Shown in pieces: positions 17,822 to 25,750 of a stretch of 64,000 bases of DNA; the first letter of the stretch is position 1, and every line of letters starts with the position of its first letter. Below the pieces are notes generated by a model, which saw only the letters and a program-made list of their open reading frames with translations, was not told the DNA's origin and ran no database searches. Both the position numbers and the translations under genes were made by a program. The DNA comes from Palsa-1392 sp036490335 (GTDB lineage Bacteria; Verrucomicrobiota; Verrucomicrobiia; Chthoniobacterales; UBA10450), in the NCBI GenBank assembly GCA_036490335.1, contig DASXEB010000019.1, positions 248,001-312,000 of the forward strand, in the 5' to 3' direction.

Positions 17822-18901
17822 ATGGATGATCTAGCAACCGACACAATCGAGAGCCGGATCGTTTTTTCGACTGAAAAACATCCCTTCAGCGTGCGCGATC
17901 TGATCGACGCCGCGCAGTTTCGCGGCGAAGTCGAACCGCTCTGGCGCGATTTTCTTCGCCTCGTCGCCGCGGAAGACAAAGCCAACGAAGCCGGAAGCGA
18001 GGTCGATGACGACGCGATCGATTCCGCGGCGGAACAATTTCGTTATCAGCACGACTTGATCACGGCTGAAGAAACGGAACGCTGGCTCGACGAGCGCGGG
18101 CTGACTTTGGGCGATTTCACCAGTTATTTCGTCAGGCAATTTTGGGGCGCGCAGGCGGCCGACGCGCCGGCCGAGGAGCAGGAATATCTTTCCGCGCCTA
18201 ACGAATCGCGCGCGCTCTTCACGATCGAGCTGGTTCTTTCCGGCGAGCTCGATCGCATGGCGCAACGCGCGAGCTGGCGCGTCGCGTCGCGGCTCGGCGA
18301 AGGCGGGCAGCAGGTCGATCCGTCGTTAATCGCGGAAGAGGAAAATAATTTTCGCGAACGTCACGGCCTTGCCGAAGACGGCGTGGCCGATTGGTTAGGC
18401 AAACTCGGCCGCGACGCGGATTGGCTCGGCGAACAGCTTGCGATGGAAGCGGTTTTTCGCCGCGATTGTGCCGCGCTCCTGACGCGCGACGCGCGCTCCC
18501 GCGAAATTTCCGCGCTCCGTTTGCCGCTGACGAATTTTGAAGTCGAGACGATCGAGTTCGACTCGCTCGACGCCTCGCGTGAAGCGCTTCTCTGCGTGCG
18601 CGAGGACGGAATGTCGATGGAAGAAGTCGCGAGCGAAGGGCGTTATCCTTATCGGCGGACGGAGATTTTGCTCGAGGATGTGCCGGAAGATTTGCAGCAG
18701 AAATTTCTCAGCGTCACGCCCGGCGCAGTGCTCGAGCCAATTGTGGAGGGCGAGGCTTTTCATCTTTGCCGCATTCTCGGGAAAGCCGAGCCCGACGTTG
18801 ATGATCCGACGGTGAAAGAGCGGGCCGAGGATCGCATTCTCGATCGCTATTTTGCCGAGTTGACCGCGCGACACATTCAATGGAAGAACATTCTCCCCTA
18901 A
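17822..18901 (+). CDS. SurA-like foldase/peptide maturation protein of the export locus
   Basis: A 359-residue soluble protein without an evident signal peptide. Repeated segments of the type FRYQHDLITAEETERWLDER followed by LTLGDFTSYF, and FRERHGLAEDGVADWL, resemble the helical N-domain of SurA/parvulin-type isomerases. The C-terminal part (about 270-345) reads PGAVLEPIVEGEAFHLCRI and resembles the end of a PpiC rotamase domain, although I cannot verify a complete catalytic domain. Its TAA stop lies inside a CCTAACGA word and the exporter gene starts four bases later. Related proteins accompany C39 peptide exporters in other bacteria, so a chaperone or maturation role for the exported peptides is inferred. 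Confidence 0.7.
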   Translation: MDDLATDTIESRIVFSTEKHPFSVRDLIDAAQFRGEVEPLWRDFLRLVAAEDKANEAGSEVDDDAIDSAAEQFRYQHDLITAEETERWLDERGLTLGDFTSYFVRQFWGAQAADAPAEEQEYLSAPNESRALFTIELVLSGELDRMAQRASWRVASRLGEGGQQVDPSLIAEEENNFRERHGLAEDGVADWLGKLGRDADWLGEQLAMEAVFRRDCAALLTRDARSREISALRLPLTNFEVETIEFDSLDASREALLCVREDGMSMEEVASEGRYPYRRTEILLEDVPEDLQQKFLSVTPGAVLEPIVEGEAFHLCRILGKAEPDVDDPTVKERAEDRILDRYFAELTARHIQWKNILP

Positions 18902-18905
18902 CGAG

Positions 18906-21900
18906 ATGAAGGCGATCGACGACACGCTTCTTCGGCGCGCATCGCTCTTTCAATTCCTGCCCGACGAGCATTTCGAAAAACTGCGCGCGCTTCTCCAGGA
19001 AGAGAGCTACGAGTTCGGCGACCTGATCGTTAGGCAAGGCGAGCCGGCCGAGTCGTTTTATGTTTTGCTTTCCGGCCGCGCGCGCGTCGTCAAGGCCGAC
19101 CAGAACGGCGCCGAGATCGTGCTCGCGACGATCAAGCCGGGCGACAGTTTCGGCGAAGCCGCGCTCGCGGAAGGCGGGACGCGGAGCGCGACTGTGCGCT
19201 GCAGCACGGCGGTGGAGGGGCTGCGTCTCGATCGCGCCGATTTCCTCGAGCTGGCCGAGAAAAATCCGGAGCTGAAACAGCATCTCGAGATGACGGCGCG
19301 GCATCGCGCGCTGCACGGATTCCTTTATCAATTCAGCAACTTCGGCCGGCTGCCCGTGCCGGCGCTGCGCAGCCTGATCGAGAAACTGAAGCCGGTCGAG
19401 ATCGCGAAAGGCCGCGCCATTATTAAACAGGGCGACGCGCCCGGCGCGATGTTCATTCTCGAGAAAGGTCGCGCCCGCGCCTTTGCGCAAAACAACGGCT
19501 CGGAACGCAATCTCGCGTTTTATCGCGACGGCGATTTTTTTGGCGAGCTCTCGATCCTGAACGGCTCGCCGCGCGCCGCCACGGTCGAGGCCTACAGCGA
19601 TTGCCGTTTGCTCGCGCTCGAGCCGGAAGCGGTGCGCGATTTGAAGCGGCATTATCCGGAGTTCGAGCAGCTCATGACGGAGCGGCTCGCGCAATATCAG
19701 GCGACGACGGAAGCGCGCCTGCCGCTCGATTTCACGAGCGAAATGTTGCCGGCCGAAACCGCCGCGCACAACAAAATCGCGATCGACACCGACGCGAAAC
19801 CGATCGCGCGCGAAGATGGCGAGGCGCCGTTCGAAGAAGAAGGCGGCCTCTTTCGCAAAAGCAAAAAGCGCATCCGCAAAATCGAAGCGATCGAGCAGAT
19901 CGACGAGATGGATTGCGGCGCCGCGAGTCTCGGCATGATCTGCCGGCATTTCGGCCGCAAAGTCAGCCTGCCGCGGATCCGCGAGCTTTGTCACACCTCG
20001 ACCGACGGCACGAGTTTGAAGGCCATTTGTCGCGCCGCGACCGAGCTCGGCCTCGCCGCGCGCGCGCTCAAAATCTCGTTGCGCAATCTGTCGGTCATGC
20101 CGCTGCCGGCCATCATCCACTGGGAAGGAAATCACTGGATGGTGCTTTACGACGTCCAGGAAAAATTCGTCAAGGTGGCCGACCCCGCGATCGGTCTGCG
20201 GAAAATCCCGCGCAAGGAATTCGAGCAAAACTGGTCGGGTTACGCCGCGCTTTTCGATTACACGACCGCCTTCGCAAACGCGCCTGAATCGAAAGCGGGC
20301 TTTGCCTGGCTTCTGCCGTTTCTCGCCAAATTCAAAGTGCTTTTCGCGCAGGTCATGCTCCTCGCGGTCGCGATCACGATGCTCGAACTGCTCTTCCCGA
20401 TTTTCACCGAGATGGTGGTCGACAAGGTGATCGTCGAAAAAGATATCGGCCTGCTCAAACTCATCCTCCTCGGCATGGGCACGGTGCTCTTTTTTGTCCA
20501 GGCCTCGTCGCTCGCGCAGGAATATTTGCTCTCCTTCGCCGCCGTCCGCCTCGACACCGCGATCCTCGATTTTCTCAGCCGGCAAATGCTCGCGCTGCCG
20601 ATGACCTATTTCACGAGCCGGCGCACGGGCGACATTCAGCGCCGGCTCGATGGCGCGCGGCAGGTGCGGCAATTCGCGGTCCAGCACGGCATCGGCGCGG
20701 TGCTCGCGCTCGTGCAATTGATCGGCGCGCTTTCGCTCATGTTGATTTACAGCCCGTCGCTCATGTTCGCCTTCCTCGCGACGACGCCGCTTTACGGCGG
20801 GTTGATGTATTTTTCGCAAAAGGTGCTGCGGCCGCTTTTCGCCGGCGTCGAAGAGAGTCAGGGCAAATACAGCTCGCACCAGATCGACGCGATCAAAGGC
20901 ATCGAAGCGGTCAAGGCCGCGGCCGCGGAATCAGTTTTTCGCGACATGATGTTGAACGAATTTCTCTCTGTCTCGCGCAAACTTTTTCGGAGCAGTTTCA
21001 TCGTTATGACCTACGACAGCGTGATGCAAACCATCGGGATGGTTTCGACCGCGATCTTCCTCTGGGTGGGCGCGAACCAGGTCATGAACGGCAGCCTGAG
21101 CATCGGCGGATTCGTCGCCTTCAGCTCGCTCACCGCGATGGCTTACGGCGGGATTTTGCGAACGTTAGGCGTGTGGGACAATCTGCAATTCGCGACCGTT
21201 TTGTTGAACCGGTTGAACGACGTTTTCGAGCAGGAACCGGAGCAGGGCCGCGACCGCTCGCGCCTCACGCCGGTGCACAGTTTGGAAGGTCGGATCGAGC
21301 TCCGCGGCGTCAGTTTCAAATACGGCGGACCGGAAGCGCCCAACATCCTAACGAACATAACTCTCGACATCGCGCCCGGCCGGATGGTCGCGTTCGTCGG
21401 TCGAAGCGGCTGCGGCAAGACGACGTTGATCAAGCTGATCGCTGGTCTGCTCGAGCCGACGGAAGGGTCGATCCTTTTCGATCACGTCGACCTGAAATCG
21501 CTCAATTATCGCGACGTGCGCCGGCACATCGGGATGGTTTTGCAGGAGAATCACATCTTCAACGAATCGATCGCGCGCAACATCGCATTCGGCGACTCCG
21601 AGCCCGATCTCGATCGTGTGCTCCTCGCGGCGCAGGCGGCAGCGGCGCACGATTTCATCATGCGGCTGCCGCTCGGCTACGAAACGAAAATCGGCGAGTC
21701 CGGCCTCTCGCTTTCCGGCGGACAAAAGCAGCGGGTCGCGATCGCGCGCGCGATCTACAACAACCCGCCTGTCCTCATTTTCGACGAGGCGACGAGCGCG
21801 CTCGACACCGAATCGGAGCGCGCCATTCAGGATAATCTGACGCGCCTGACCGCCGGCCGCACCACGATCGTGATTGCGCATCGGTTGAGCACGATCCGCG

Positions 21901-22019
21901 AGGCGGACTCGATCGTTGTCCTCGAAAAAGGCTCGGTCGCCGAGGTCGGCAATCACGATGAGCTGATGGCGCAGCGCGGGCTCTATTTTTATCTCTCCAG
22001 CCAGCAGCTCGGAATTTAA
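18906..22019 (+). CDS. Peptidase-containing ABC exporter with two cyclic-nucleotide-binding domains
   Basis: A 1037-residue fusion. Two cNMP-binding folds come first (about residues 15-120 and 140-260: GDLIVRQGEPAESFYVLLSG, then KGRAIIKQGDAPGAMFILEK). A C39 peptidase follows (about 325-460) with an intact triad: Cys337 in MDCGAASLGM, His410 in GNHWMVLYDV and Asp426 in VADPAIGL. Then come a six-helix membrane domain (about 470-770) and an ATPase with Walker A GRSGCGKT at 832-839, LSGGQKQRVAIARA, VLIFDEATSALD and IAHRLSTI. Such proteins cleave leaders after a double glycine and export the cargo. The HlyD adaptor follows by 11 bases, and leader peptides with GG sites lie downstream. The N-terminal sensors suggest nucleotide-gated export, but the ligand is unknown. 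Confidence 0.95.
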   Translation: MKAIDDTLLRRASLFQFLPDEHFEKLRALLQEESYEFGDLIVRQGEPAESFYVLLSGRARVVKADQNGAEIVLATIKPGDSFGEAALAEGGTRSATVRCSTAVEGLRLDRADFLELAEKNPELKQHLEMTARHRALHGFLYQFSNFGRLPVPALRSLIEKLKPVEIAKGRAIIKQGDAPGAMFILEKGRARAFAQNNGSERNLAFYRDGDFFGELSILNGSPRAATVEAYSDCRLLALEPEAVRDLKRHYPEFEQLMTERLAQYQATTEARLPLDFTSEMLPAETAAHNKIAIDTDAKPIAREDGEAPFEEEGGLFRKSKKRIRKIEAIEQIDEMDCGAASLGMICRHFGRKVSLPRIRELCHTSTDGTSLKAICRAATELGLAARALKISLRNLSVMPLPAIIHWEGNHWMVLYDVQEKFVKVADPAIGLRKIPRKEFEQNWSGYAALFDYTTAFANAPESKAGFAWLLPFLAKFKVLFAQVMLLAVAITMLELLFPIFTEMVVDKVIVEKDIGLLKLILLGMGTVLFFVQASSLAQEYLLSFAAVRLDTAILDFLSRQMLALPMTYFTSRRTGDIQRRLDGARQVRQFAVQHGIGAVLALVQLIGALSLMLIYSPSLMFAFLATTPLYGGLMYFSQKVLRPLFAGVEESQGKYSSHQIDAIKGIEAVKAAAAESVFRDMMLNEFLSVSRKLFRSSFIVMTYDSVMQTIGMVSTAIFLWVGANQVMNGSLSIGGFVAFSSLTAMAYGGILRTLGVWDNLQFATVLLNRLNDVFEQEPEQGRDRSRLTPVHSLEGRIELRGVSFKYGGPEAPNILTNITLDIAPGRMVAFVGRSGCGKTTLIKLIAGLLEPTEGSILFDHVDLKSLNYRDVRRHIGMVLQENHIFNESIARNIAFGDSEPDLDRVLLAAQAAAAHDFIMRLPLGYETKIGESGLSLSGGQKQRVAIARAIYNNPPVLIFDEATSALDTESERAIQDNLTRLTAGRTTIVIAHRLSTIREADSIVVLEKGSVAEVGNHDELMAQRGLYFYLSSQQLGI

Positions 22020-22030
22020 TCTGCCTAACG

Positions 22031-23209
22031 ATGCCTAACGAACTCATGCAACGCGGCGCCGACGAAGCCGAATCGGAAATGTTGCCGCAGGATCCGCCGC
22101 CATGGTTCGTGCGCTCGATTTCGTGGCTGCTCATCTCGATGTTCGCGGTCGCGTTGCTCGTCGCGATTTTCGTCAAACTGCCCGAGACGGTGAGCTGTCC
22201 GTTTGTGCTCATCTCCAGCGGCGGCGCCGATCCGATTCAGTCGCCGCGGCTCGCCGTCGTCGCGCGCGTCGCGGTTAACGAAGGCGACAAGGTCACGAAA
22301 GGCGAACCGCTTTTTCTTTTGCGCTCGGACGAGATTCGCGATTGGGGCACGCAGCTCGGCACGCTGCAGGAAGATTTGCACATCCACGAAGACGGCCTAA
22401 CGAAAAGTGACGCCGCTTACGTCGCGCAAAGCAAAATCAAGGACGCGGAAATCTCCCAGTCGCAGAGCGAAGTGGAGTTTCGGAAAAATTACGATGCGAC
22501 CAGCAACCAGCTCGTCAAACGGATGGAGCGCCTCGTTAAAAGCGGCGGCATTTCCGAAATCGAAATGATCCAGCATCGGCTCGAAGCCGCGCAGGCGGAC
22601 AAGGATTTGAGCGTCTCCGAGCGGACGTTGCAACAAGTGAACCTCGAGCGTGAGCAAATGGAAACCGAGCACGCGCGATCGCGCGCGGAGAATTTGGCCG
22701 AGATCGAAAAGCTGAAGTTGCGTCTCTCCGCGCTGCAAGGCGACCTCGAAAACTCGCAGCAAAATCTGCTCGCCGTCCGCGCGCCCTACGCCGGCGTCGT
22801 CATTTCGCTCGCCCAGCGCAATGTCGGGAGCGTGGTGCAAAATGGTCAGGAACTTTGCCAGTTGTCGGCGACCAACACGAAGCCGCGCGCGCGCCTCACC
22901 TTGAGCGAAGCCGGTCTTCCATCGCTCGCGCGCAACCAGCCGGTGCGGCTTTTTCTCGACGCGTTTCCTTATCAACGCTACGGCGTCGTCAACGCCACGC
23001 TCGACTGGATCAGCCCGGCCGCGGTGATCTCAACGGAAGGTCCGCACTTTGTCGGGCTCGCCTCGCTCGATCCGACGTCGCCCGGTCGTCGTCCGCTCAA
23101 GTTGCGCGTCGGTATGACCGGCGAGGCGCGGATCATGGTCGGGCAGCGGACGCTGATCGAGTACGCCTTCGAACCGATCCGTCAGTTGCGCGAAAACATG
23201 CGCGATTGA
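22031..23209 (+). CDS. HlyD-family membrane fusion protein
   Basis: A 392-residue periplasmic adaptor. One membrane segment lies at about residues 29-50, followed by a biotinyl-lipoyl-like half (ARVAVNEGDKVTKGEPLFLL), a long coiled coil (about 115-245, rich in Glu, Gln and Lys), the returning half (VRAPYAGVVISLAQRNVGSV) and a beta-barrel domain. It would connect the exporter to an outer-membrane channel; no TolC gene is visible here. The ATG overlaps one of two abutting CCTAACGA words, so the protein begins MPNE. The sigma-54 activator starts seven bases after its stop. Confidence 0.92.
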   Translation: MPNELMQRGADEAESEMLPQDPPPWFVRSISWLLISMFAVALLVAIFVKLPETVSCPFVLISSGGADPIQSPRLAVVARVAVNEGDKVTKGEPLFLLRSDEIRDWGTQLGTLQEDLHIHEDGLTKSDAAYVAQSKIKDAEISQSQSEVEFRKNYDATSNQLVKRMERLVKSGGISEIEMIQHRLEAAQADKDLSVSERTLQQVNLEREQMETEHARSRAENLAEIEKLKLRLSALQGDLENSQQNLLAVRAPYAGVVISLAQRNVGSVVQNGQELCQLSATNTKPRARLTLSEAGLPSLARNQPVRLFLDAFPYQRYGVVNATLDWISPAAVISTEGPHFVGLASLDPTSPGRRPLKLRVGMTGEARIMVGQRTLIEYAFEPIRQLRENMRD

Positions 23210-23215
23210 ATCGCA

Positions 23216-24223
23216 ATGCAGCGGCCGCTTTCGAAATTTAAGGTCGAAGACCTGACGACGGCGAACGACGCGATGCTCCGCTGCCTGCGTTTGGCGAAGC
23301 TGGCGGCAAGCTCGGACGTGCCGGTGGTCTTGTTAGGCGAAACCGGGACCGGCAAAACCCTCCTCGCGCACGCCATTCACAATTCTTCCGCGCGCGCGCA
23401 GCAGGCCTTCGTCGCCTTCAACGCCTCGGCGATGAGCGACACGCTGATCGAGAGCCAGCTTTTCGGCCACGAACGCGGCGCGTTCACCGGCGCGCAGACG
23501 ACCGTCAAAGGCAAGTTCGAACTCGCGAACAAAGGCACGCTTTTTCTCGACGAGATCGCGGACATGAGCCCGCTCGCGCAGGTGAAAATTTTGCGCGTGC
23601 TCGAGTACGGCGAATTCGAGCGCGTCGGCTCCGAGCAGATGCTGATGTGCGATGTGCGCATCATTTGCGCGACGAACTGCTCGCTGCGCGAGCGGGTGCG
23701 CGCGGGGAAATTTCGCGAGGATCTTTATCATCGGCTCAATGGCCTAACGTTGCTCATTCCGCCGCTGCGCGATCGGCTCGAAGAATTGCCCGCGCTGATT
23801 GCGGCGGAATTAAAAGCCTCAGCGCGCGGCGAAGGAAAAAAAATCACCGCGATCCATCCGGCGGCGATGGAGAAGTTGCTCGCTTACGAATGGCCGGGAA
23901 ATTTGCGCGAGCTCAGTCACACTGTGCGGACGATGACTTTGTTTTGCGAAAACCGCGTCATTTTGCCGGAGCATGTTGTTTTCCCGCCCGACTTGAAAAC
24001 GAGCGGCGGCGAGCAAATGGCGCCGCCGCCCGCGCCAGGCGAATCCGAAAGGGAGGCGCCGAGCGACCTTTCGCTTTCCAAGGCGGTTCGCCGGCACGTG
24101 GCCTTCGTTTACGAGCAGTCGGGCCACAATCAACGCCGGACGGCGCGGGAGCTCGGGATTTCGCGGGCGACTCTGGCGCGACATCTGCGCAGATTGCAAA
24201 AATTGCACCAAACGGCGGACTAA
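23216..24223 (+). CDS. Sigma-54-dependent transcriptional activator of the export locus
   Basis: A 335-residue enhancer-binding protein reduced to an AAA+ domain plus DNA-binding helix. Walker A GETGTGKT is at residues 41-48, the sigma-54-contacting GAFTGA at 88-93, then GTLFLDEIADM (Walker B) and the arginine-finger region. The C-terminus (about 285-330) is a Fis-type helix-turn-helix (RRTARELGISRATLARHLRR). There is no N-terminal receiver, GAF or PAS domain, so its activity must be set by abundance or by a partner protein. The nearest downstream site is a strong sigma-54-like promoter at 24364 in front of the peptide genes, its likely target. Confidence 0.93.
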   Translation: MQRPLSKFKVEDLTTANDAMLRCLRLAKLAASSDVPVVLLGETGTGKTLLAHAIHNSSARAQQAFVAFNASAMSDTLIESQLFGHERGAFTGAQTTVKGKFELANKGTLFLDEIADMSPLAQVKILRVLEYGEFERVGSEQMLMCDVRIICATNCSLRERVRAGKFREDLYHRLNGLTLLIPPLRDRLEELPALIAAELKASARGEGKKITAIHPAAMEKLLAYEWPGNLRELSHTVRTMTLFCENRVILPEHVVFPPDLKTSGGEQMAPPPAPGESEREAPSDLSLSKAVRRHVAFVYEQSGHNQRRTARELGISRATLARHLRRLQKLHQTAD

Positions 24224-24342
24224 TTCTGTCGATGACGGCATCTTTATGAGACCACTCAACCGGCCACAAAAACAGGAGGTAAAAAATATTTTTAAGAAAT
24301 CTCGGCTCTTTAAAGCCTTAGTTTTTAAGCGCATAAAATATC

Positions 24343-24361
24343 CGATTCGCAACGCGAATCG
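24343..24361. promoter_or_regulatory. Perfect inverted repeat adjoining the sigma-54 promoter
   Basis: CGATTCGC-AAC-GCGAATCG forms eight-base arms around three bases. It ends two bases before the -24 element and is not followed by a T run, so it is more likely a protein-binding site than a terminator. Enhancer sites usually lie farther upstream, so this could bind another regulator. Confidence 0.5.
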
Positions 24362-24363
24362 CT

Positions 24364-24380
24364 TTGGCACGCGGTTTGAG
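24364..24380 (+). promoter_or_regulatory. Sigma-54 (-24/-12) promoter for the peptide genes
   Basis: The sequence TTGGCAC-GCGGT-TTGAG matches the sigma-54 consensus TTGGCAC-N5-TTGC(A/T) at every core position except GC to GA in the -12 element. Predicted transcription starts near 24391, just before the first peptide gene. The neighbouring gene encodes a sigma-54 activator, which supports function. Confidence 0.75.
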
Positions 24381-24418
24381 ACGGTCGGGCACGAATCATG
24401 ATTAAGAGGTTTGCGAAC

Positions 24419-24604
24419 GTGAGTACGCCGAAGACAAAAAAGACTGCGCCCGCCGCGGAATCCTCGATTCCAAAGCCAAGGCGCGGAAAAGAAAAGTTGA
24501 TCCAGCTCGATGATCTGATCCCAAAAGGAAATGTCTCGGGCGGCCGTCAACTGCTCTTCGGCGCGACTGACATCAACCAAACAAACAACAAAAGAAAGAG
24601 ATAG
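24419..24604 (+). CDS. Double-glycine leader peptide 1
   Basis: A 61-residue peptide if started at GTG 24419, which has AAGAGG nine bases before it; an in-frame ATG at 24398 has no ribosome site and would lie only a few bases after the predicted transcription start. The Lys/Pro-rich N-terminus leads to LDDLIPKGNVSGG, a double-glycine cleavage signal, then a short cargo beginning RQLLFGATD and ending NNKRKR. The leader aligns with those of the next two genes as DL-x-P-x-x-(D/N)-x-x-GG. It lies directly behind the sigma-54 promoter and the C39 exporter genes, so secretion after cleavage at GG is inferred. No family name is known to me. Confidence 0.75.
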   Translation: MSTPKTKKTAPAAESSIPKPRRGKEKLIQLDDLIPKGNVSGGRQLLFGATDINQTNNKRKR

Positions 24605-24609
24605 ATAAA

Positions 24610-24780
24610 ATGGCTACAGATAAAAACAAAAAAGAAGTGAAAGTGCGCGACCTCAAACCGTCGAAAGACGCCAAGGGCGGCGTGGGCAAGCATCAACAGG
24701 ACAAAGGCCGCGGCGGCTTCCAGCAAGACAAAGGCCGCGGTGGCTTCCAACAAGACGCCGGTCGTCGGGGCTTGGCTTAA
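24610..24780 (+). CDS. Double-glycine leader peptide 2 with nonapeptide repeats
   Basis: A 56-residue peptide starting five bases after peptide 1. The leader KVRDLKPSKDAKGG is nearly identical to that of peptide 3. The cargo begins VGKH and contains a nine-residue unit, QQDKGRGGF, twice, then a variant QQDAGRRGL, before ending LA. The repeat is also visible as a 27-base DNA repeat. Each perfect unit carries its own GG, so repeated cleavage into short peptides is conceivable but unproven. The cargo is basic and Gly/Gln-rich, without Cys, so no lanthionine or disulfide chemistry is suggested. Confidence 0.8.
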   Translation: MATDKNKKEVKVRDLKPSKDAKGGVGKHQQDKGRGGFQQDKGRGGFQQDAGRRGLA

Positions 24781-24853
24781 TCCAGGTCGCAGATCAAGTC
24801 GGTCGTGGTCCAATCCCGCGCCGGAATTCCAAAAACAAGAAAAGAAACAAACT

Positions 24854-25003
24854 ATGCCAACGAAGAAAAGCACCAAATCCGCCAGCGGCAAAAAGCCGAT
24901 GCGGGATCTGAAACCGTCCAAAGATGCGAAGGGCGGCGGGCGTCATGCCGAAGTCGGCCACGGGCGCAAGAATCCCGACACCTTGCGAAAAGGCCTGAGC
25001 TAA
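24854..25003 (+). CDS. Double-glycine leader peptide 3
   Basis: A 49-residue peptide. MPTKKSTKSASGKKP leads into MRDLKPSKDAKGG, matching peptide 2 over the last twelve leader residues, then the cargo GRHAEVGHGRK and NPDTLRKGLS. The ATG at 24854 follows an A/G-rich ribosome-site-like stretch; the same frame is open upstream, but that part shows no family resemblance. A clear terminator follows 26 bases after its stop, making this the last gene of the unit. Confidence 0.8.
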   Translation: MPTKKSTKSASGKKPMRDLKPSKDAKGGGRHAEVGHGRKNPDTLRKGLS

Positions 25004-25028
25004 TTTCGCGACGGCGATTCAGATCGAG

Positions 25029-25061
25029 AGCCGCCGGCGGCCCATCCGCTGGCGGCTTTTT
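25029..25061 (+). terminator. Rho-independent terminator of the peptide operon
   Basis: AGCCGCCGGCG pairs with CGCTGGCGGCT across an eight-base loop, with one G-T pair, and is followed by TTTTT. It closes the transcription unit that begins at the sigma-54 promoter. Confidence 0.9.
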
Positions 25062-25120
25062 GCAGTCGTGTCGACGTTCGTTAGGCCAACGCGCGGCGCG
25101 ATTCGTTAGTCGTTAGGTGA

Positions 25121-25651
25121 TCACAGACCGGCTGGATGCCGGCTTTCGAAACCGGCCGGCGGCCGATATTCGATGTGCCAGCGGGGCGCGTAACGATCGC
25201 GGCCATTCGTCCATGCCGTTGTGTCGAGGCGCAGTCCCGCGATGACGGCGAAGGCGTGACCGTTGCGCGCGTAAACCGTGATCCATTTTCCATGGCCTTC
25301 CTTGCCGTAGCGGAGCAGATCGGTCGAGTTCAGCGGCATTTTGATCAATCCCGCGGCCGCGAGCGCGAACGAAACCGTGCCCGAACAATCGTAGCCGCTG
25401 TCCTGAAATGAGCGGTGGCCGCCGCCGTAGCGATAGGGACGTTTTCGCAATTGGTTCGCCGCCCAGATTGCGCGCTTCACCGGCAGCGGAGCTTTCTCCG
25501 GCGCGCAGGCGATGCTGCCGCGCAACTGCGCGACTTTTCCCGGGACGGTCGGCCCGCGCGTCGGAAAAGGATCGGCGCGGACTCCCTGCGTTGTGATGAA
25601 AAAAATTAAACTGAAAAAAACGCCAGCGCGCCGCGACAACTTCATCCTCAC
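25121..25651 (-). CDS. Secreted NlpC/P60-type hydrolase
   Basis: A 176-residue protein with a Sec signal peptide (residues about 1-26, LSRRAGVFFSLIFFITTQGV). The NlpC/P60 fold shows catalytic Cys in DSGYDCSGTVSFAL, catalytic His in RNGHAFAVIAG and a possible third His in PRWHIEYR. Members cut peptidoglycan stem peptides or related amides. The start may be ATG 25651 or 25645. It faces the peptide operon terminator and is probably a separate unit. Confidence 0.85.
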   Translation of the reverse strand: MRMKLSRRAGVFFSLIFFITTQGVRADPFPTRGPTVPGKVAQLRGSIACAPEKAPLPVKRAIWAANQLRKRPYRYGGGHRSFQDSGYDCSGTVSFALAAAGLIKMPLNSTDLLRYGKEGHGKWITVYARNGHAFAVIAGLRLDTTAWTNGRDRYAPRWHIEYRPPAGFESRHPAGL

Positions 25652-25750
25652 TCGTTAAGCCCAAATCGTGCCAGCAGGCCCGACTGCGCTCATGAAGGCG
25701 CATTTCATCGACGCGATCACGATTTCGCGCAACATTTTCCTGTGCCCGCG

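Noticed and set aside
18714..20879. 721-codon minus-strand frame opposite the ABC exporter
   Set aside because: Charge-rich antisense product, overlapped fully by a gene with intact catalytic motifs.
24343..24361. Terminator for the sigma-54 activator gene
   Set aside because: The hairpin has no following T run and abuts a promoter, so a binding site is more likely.
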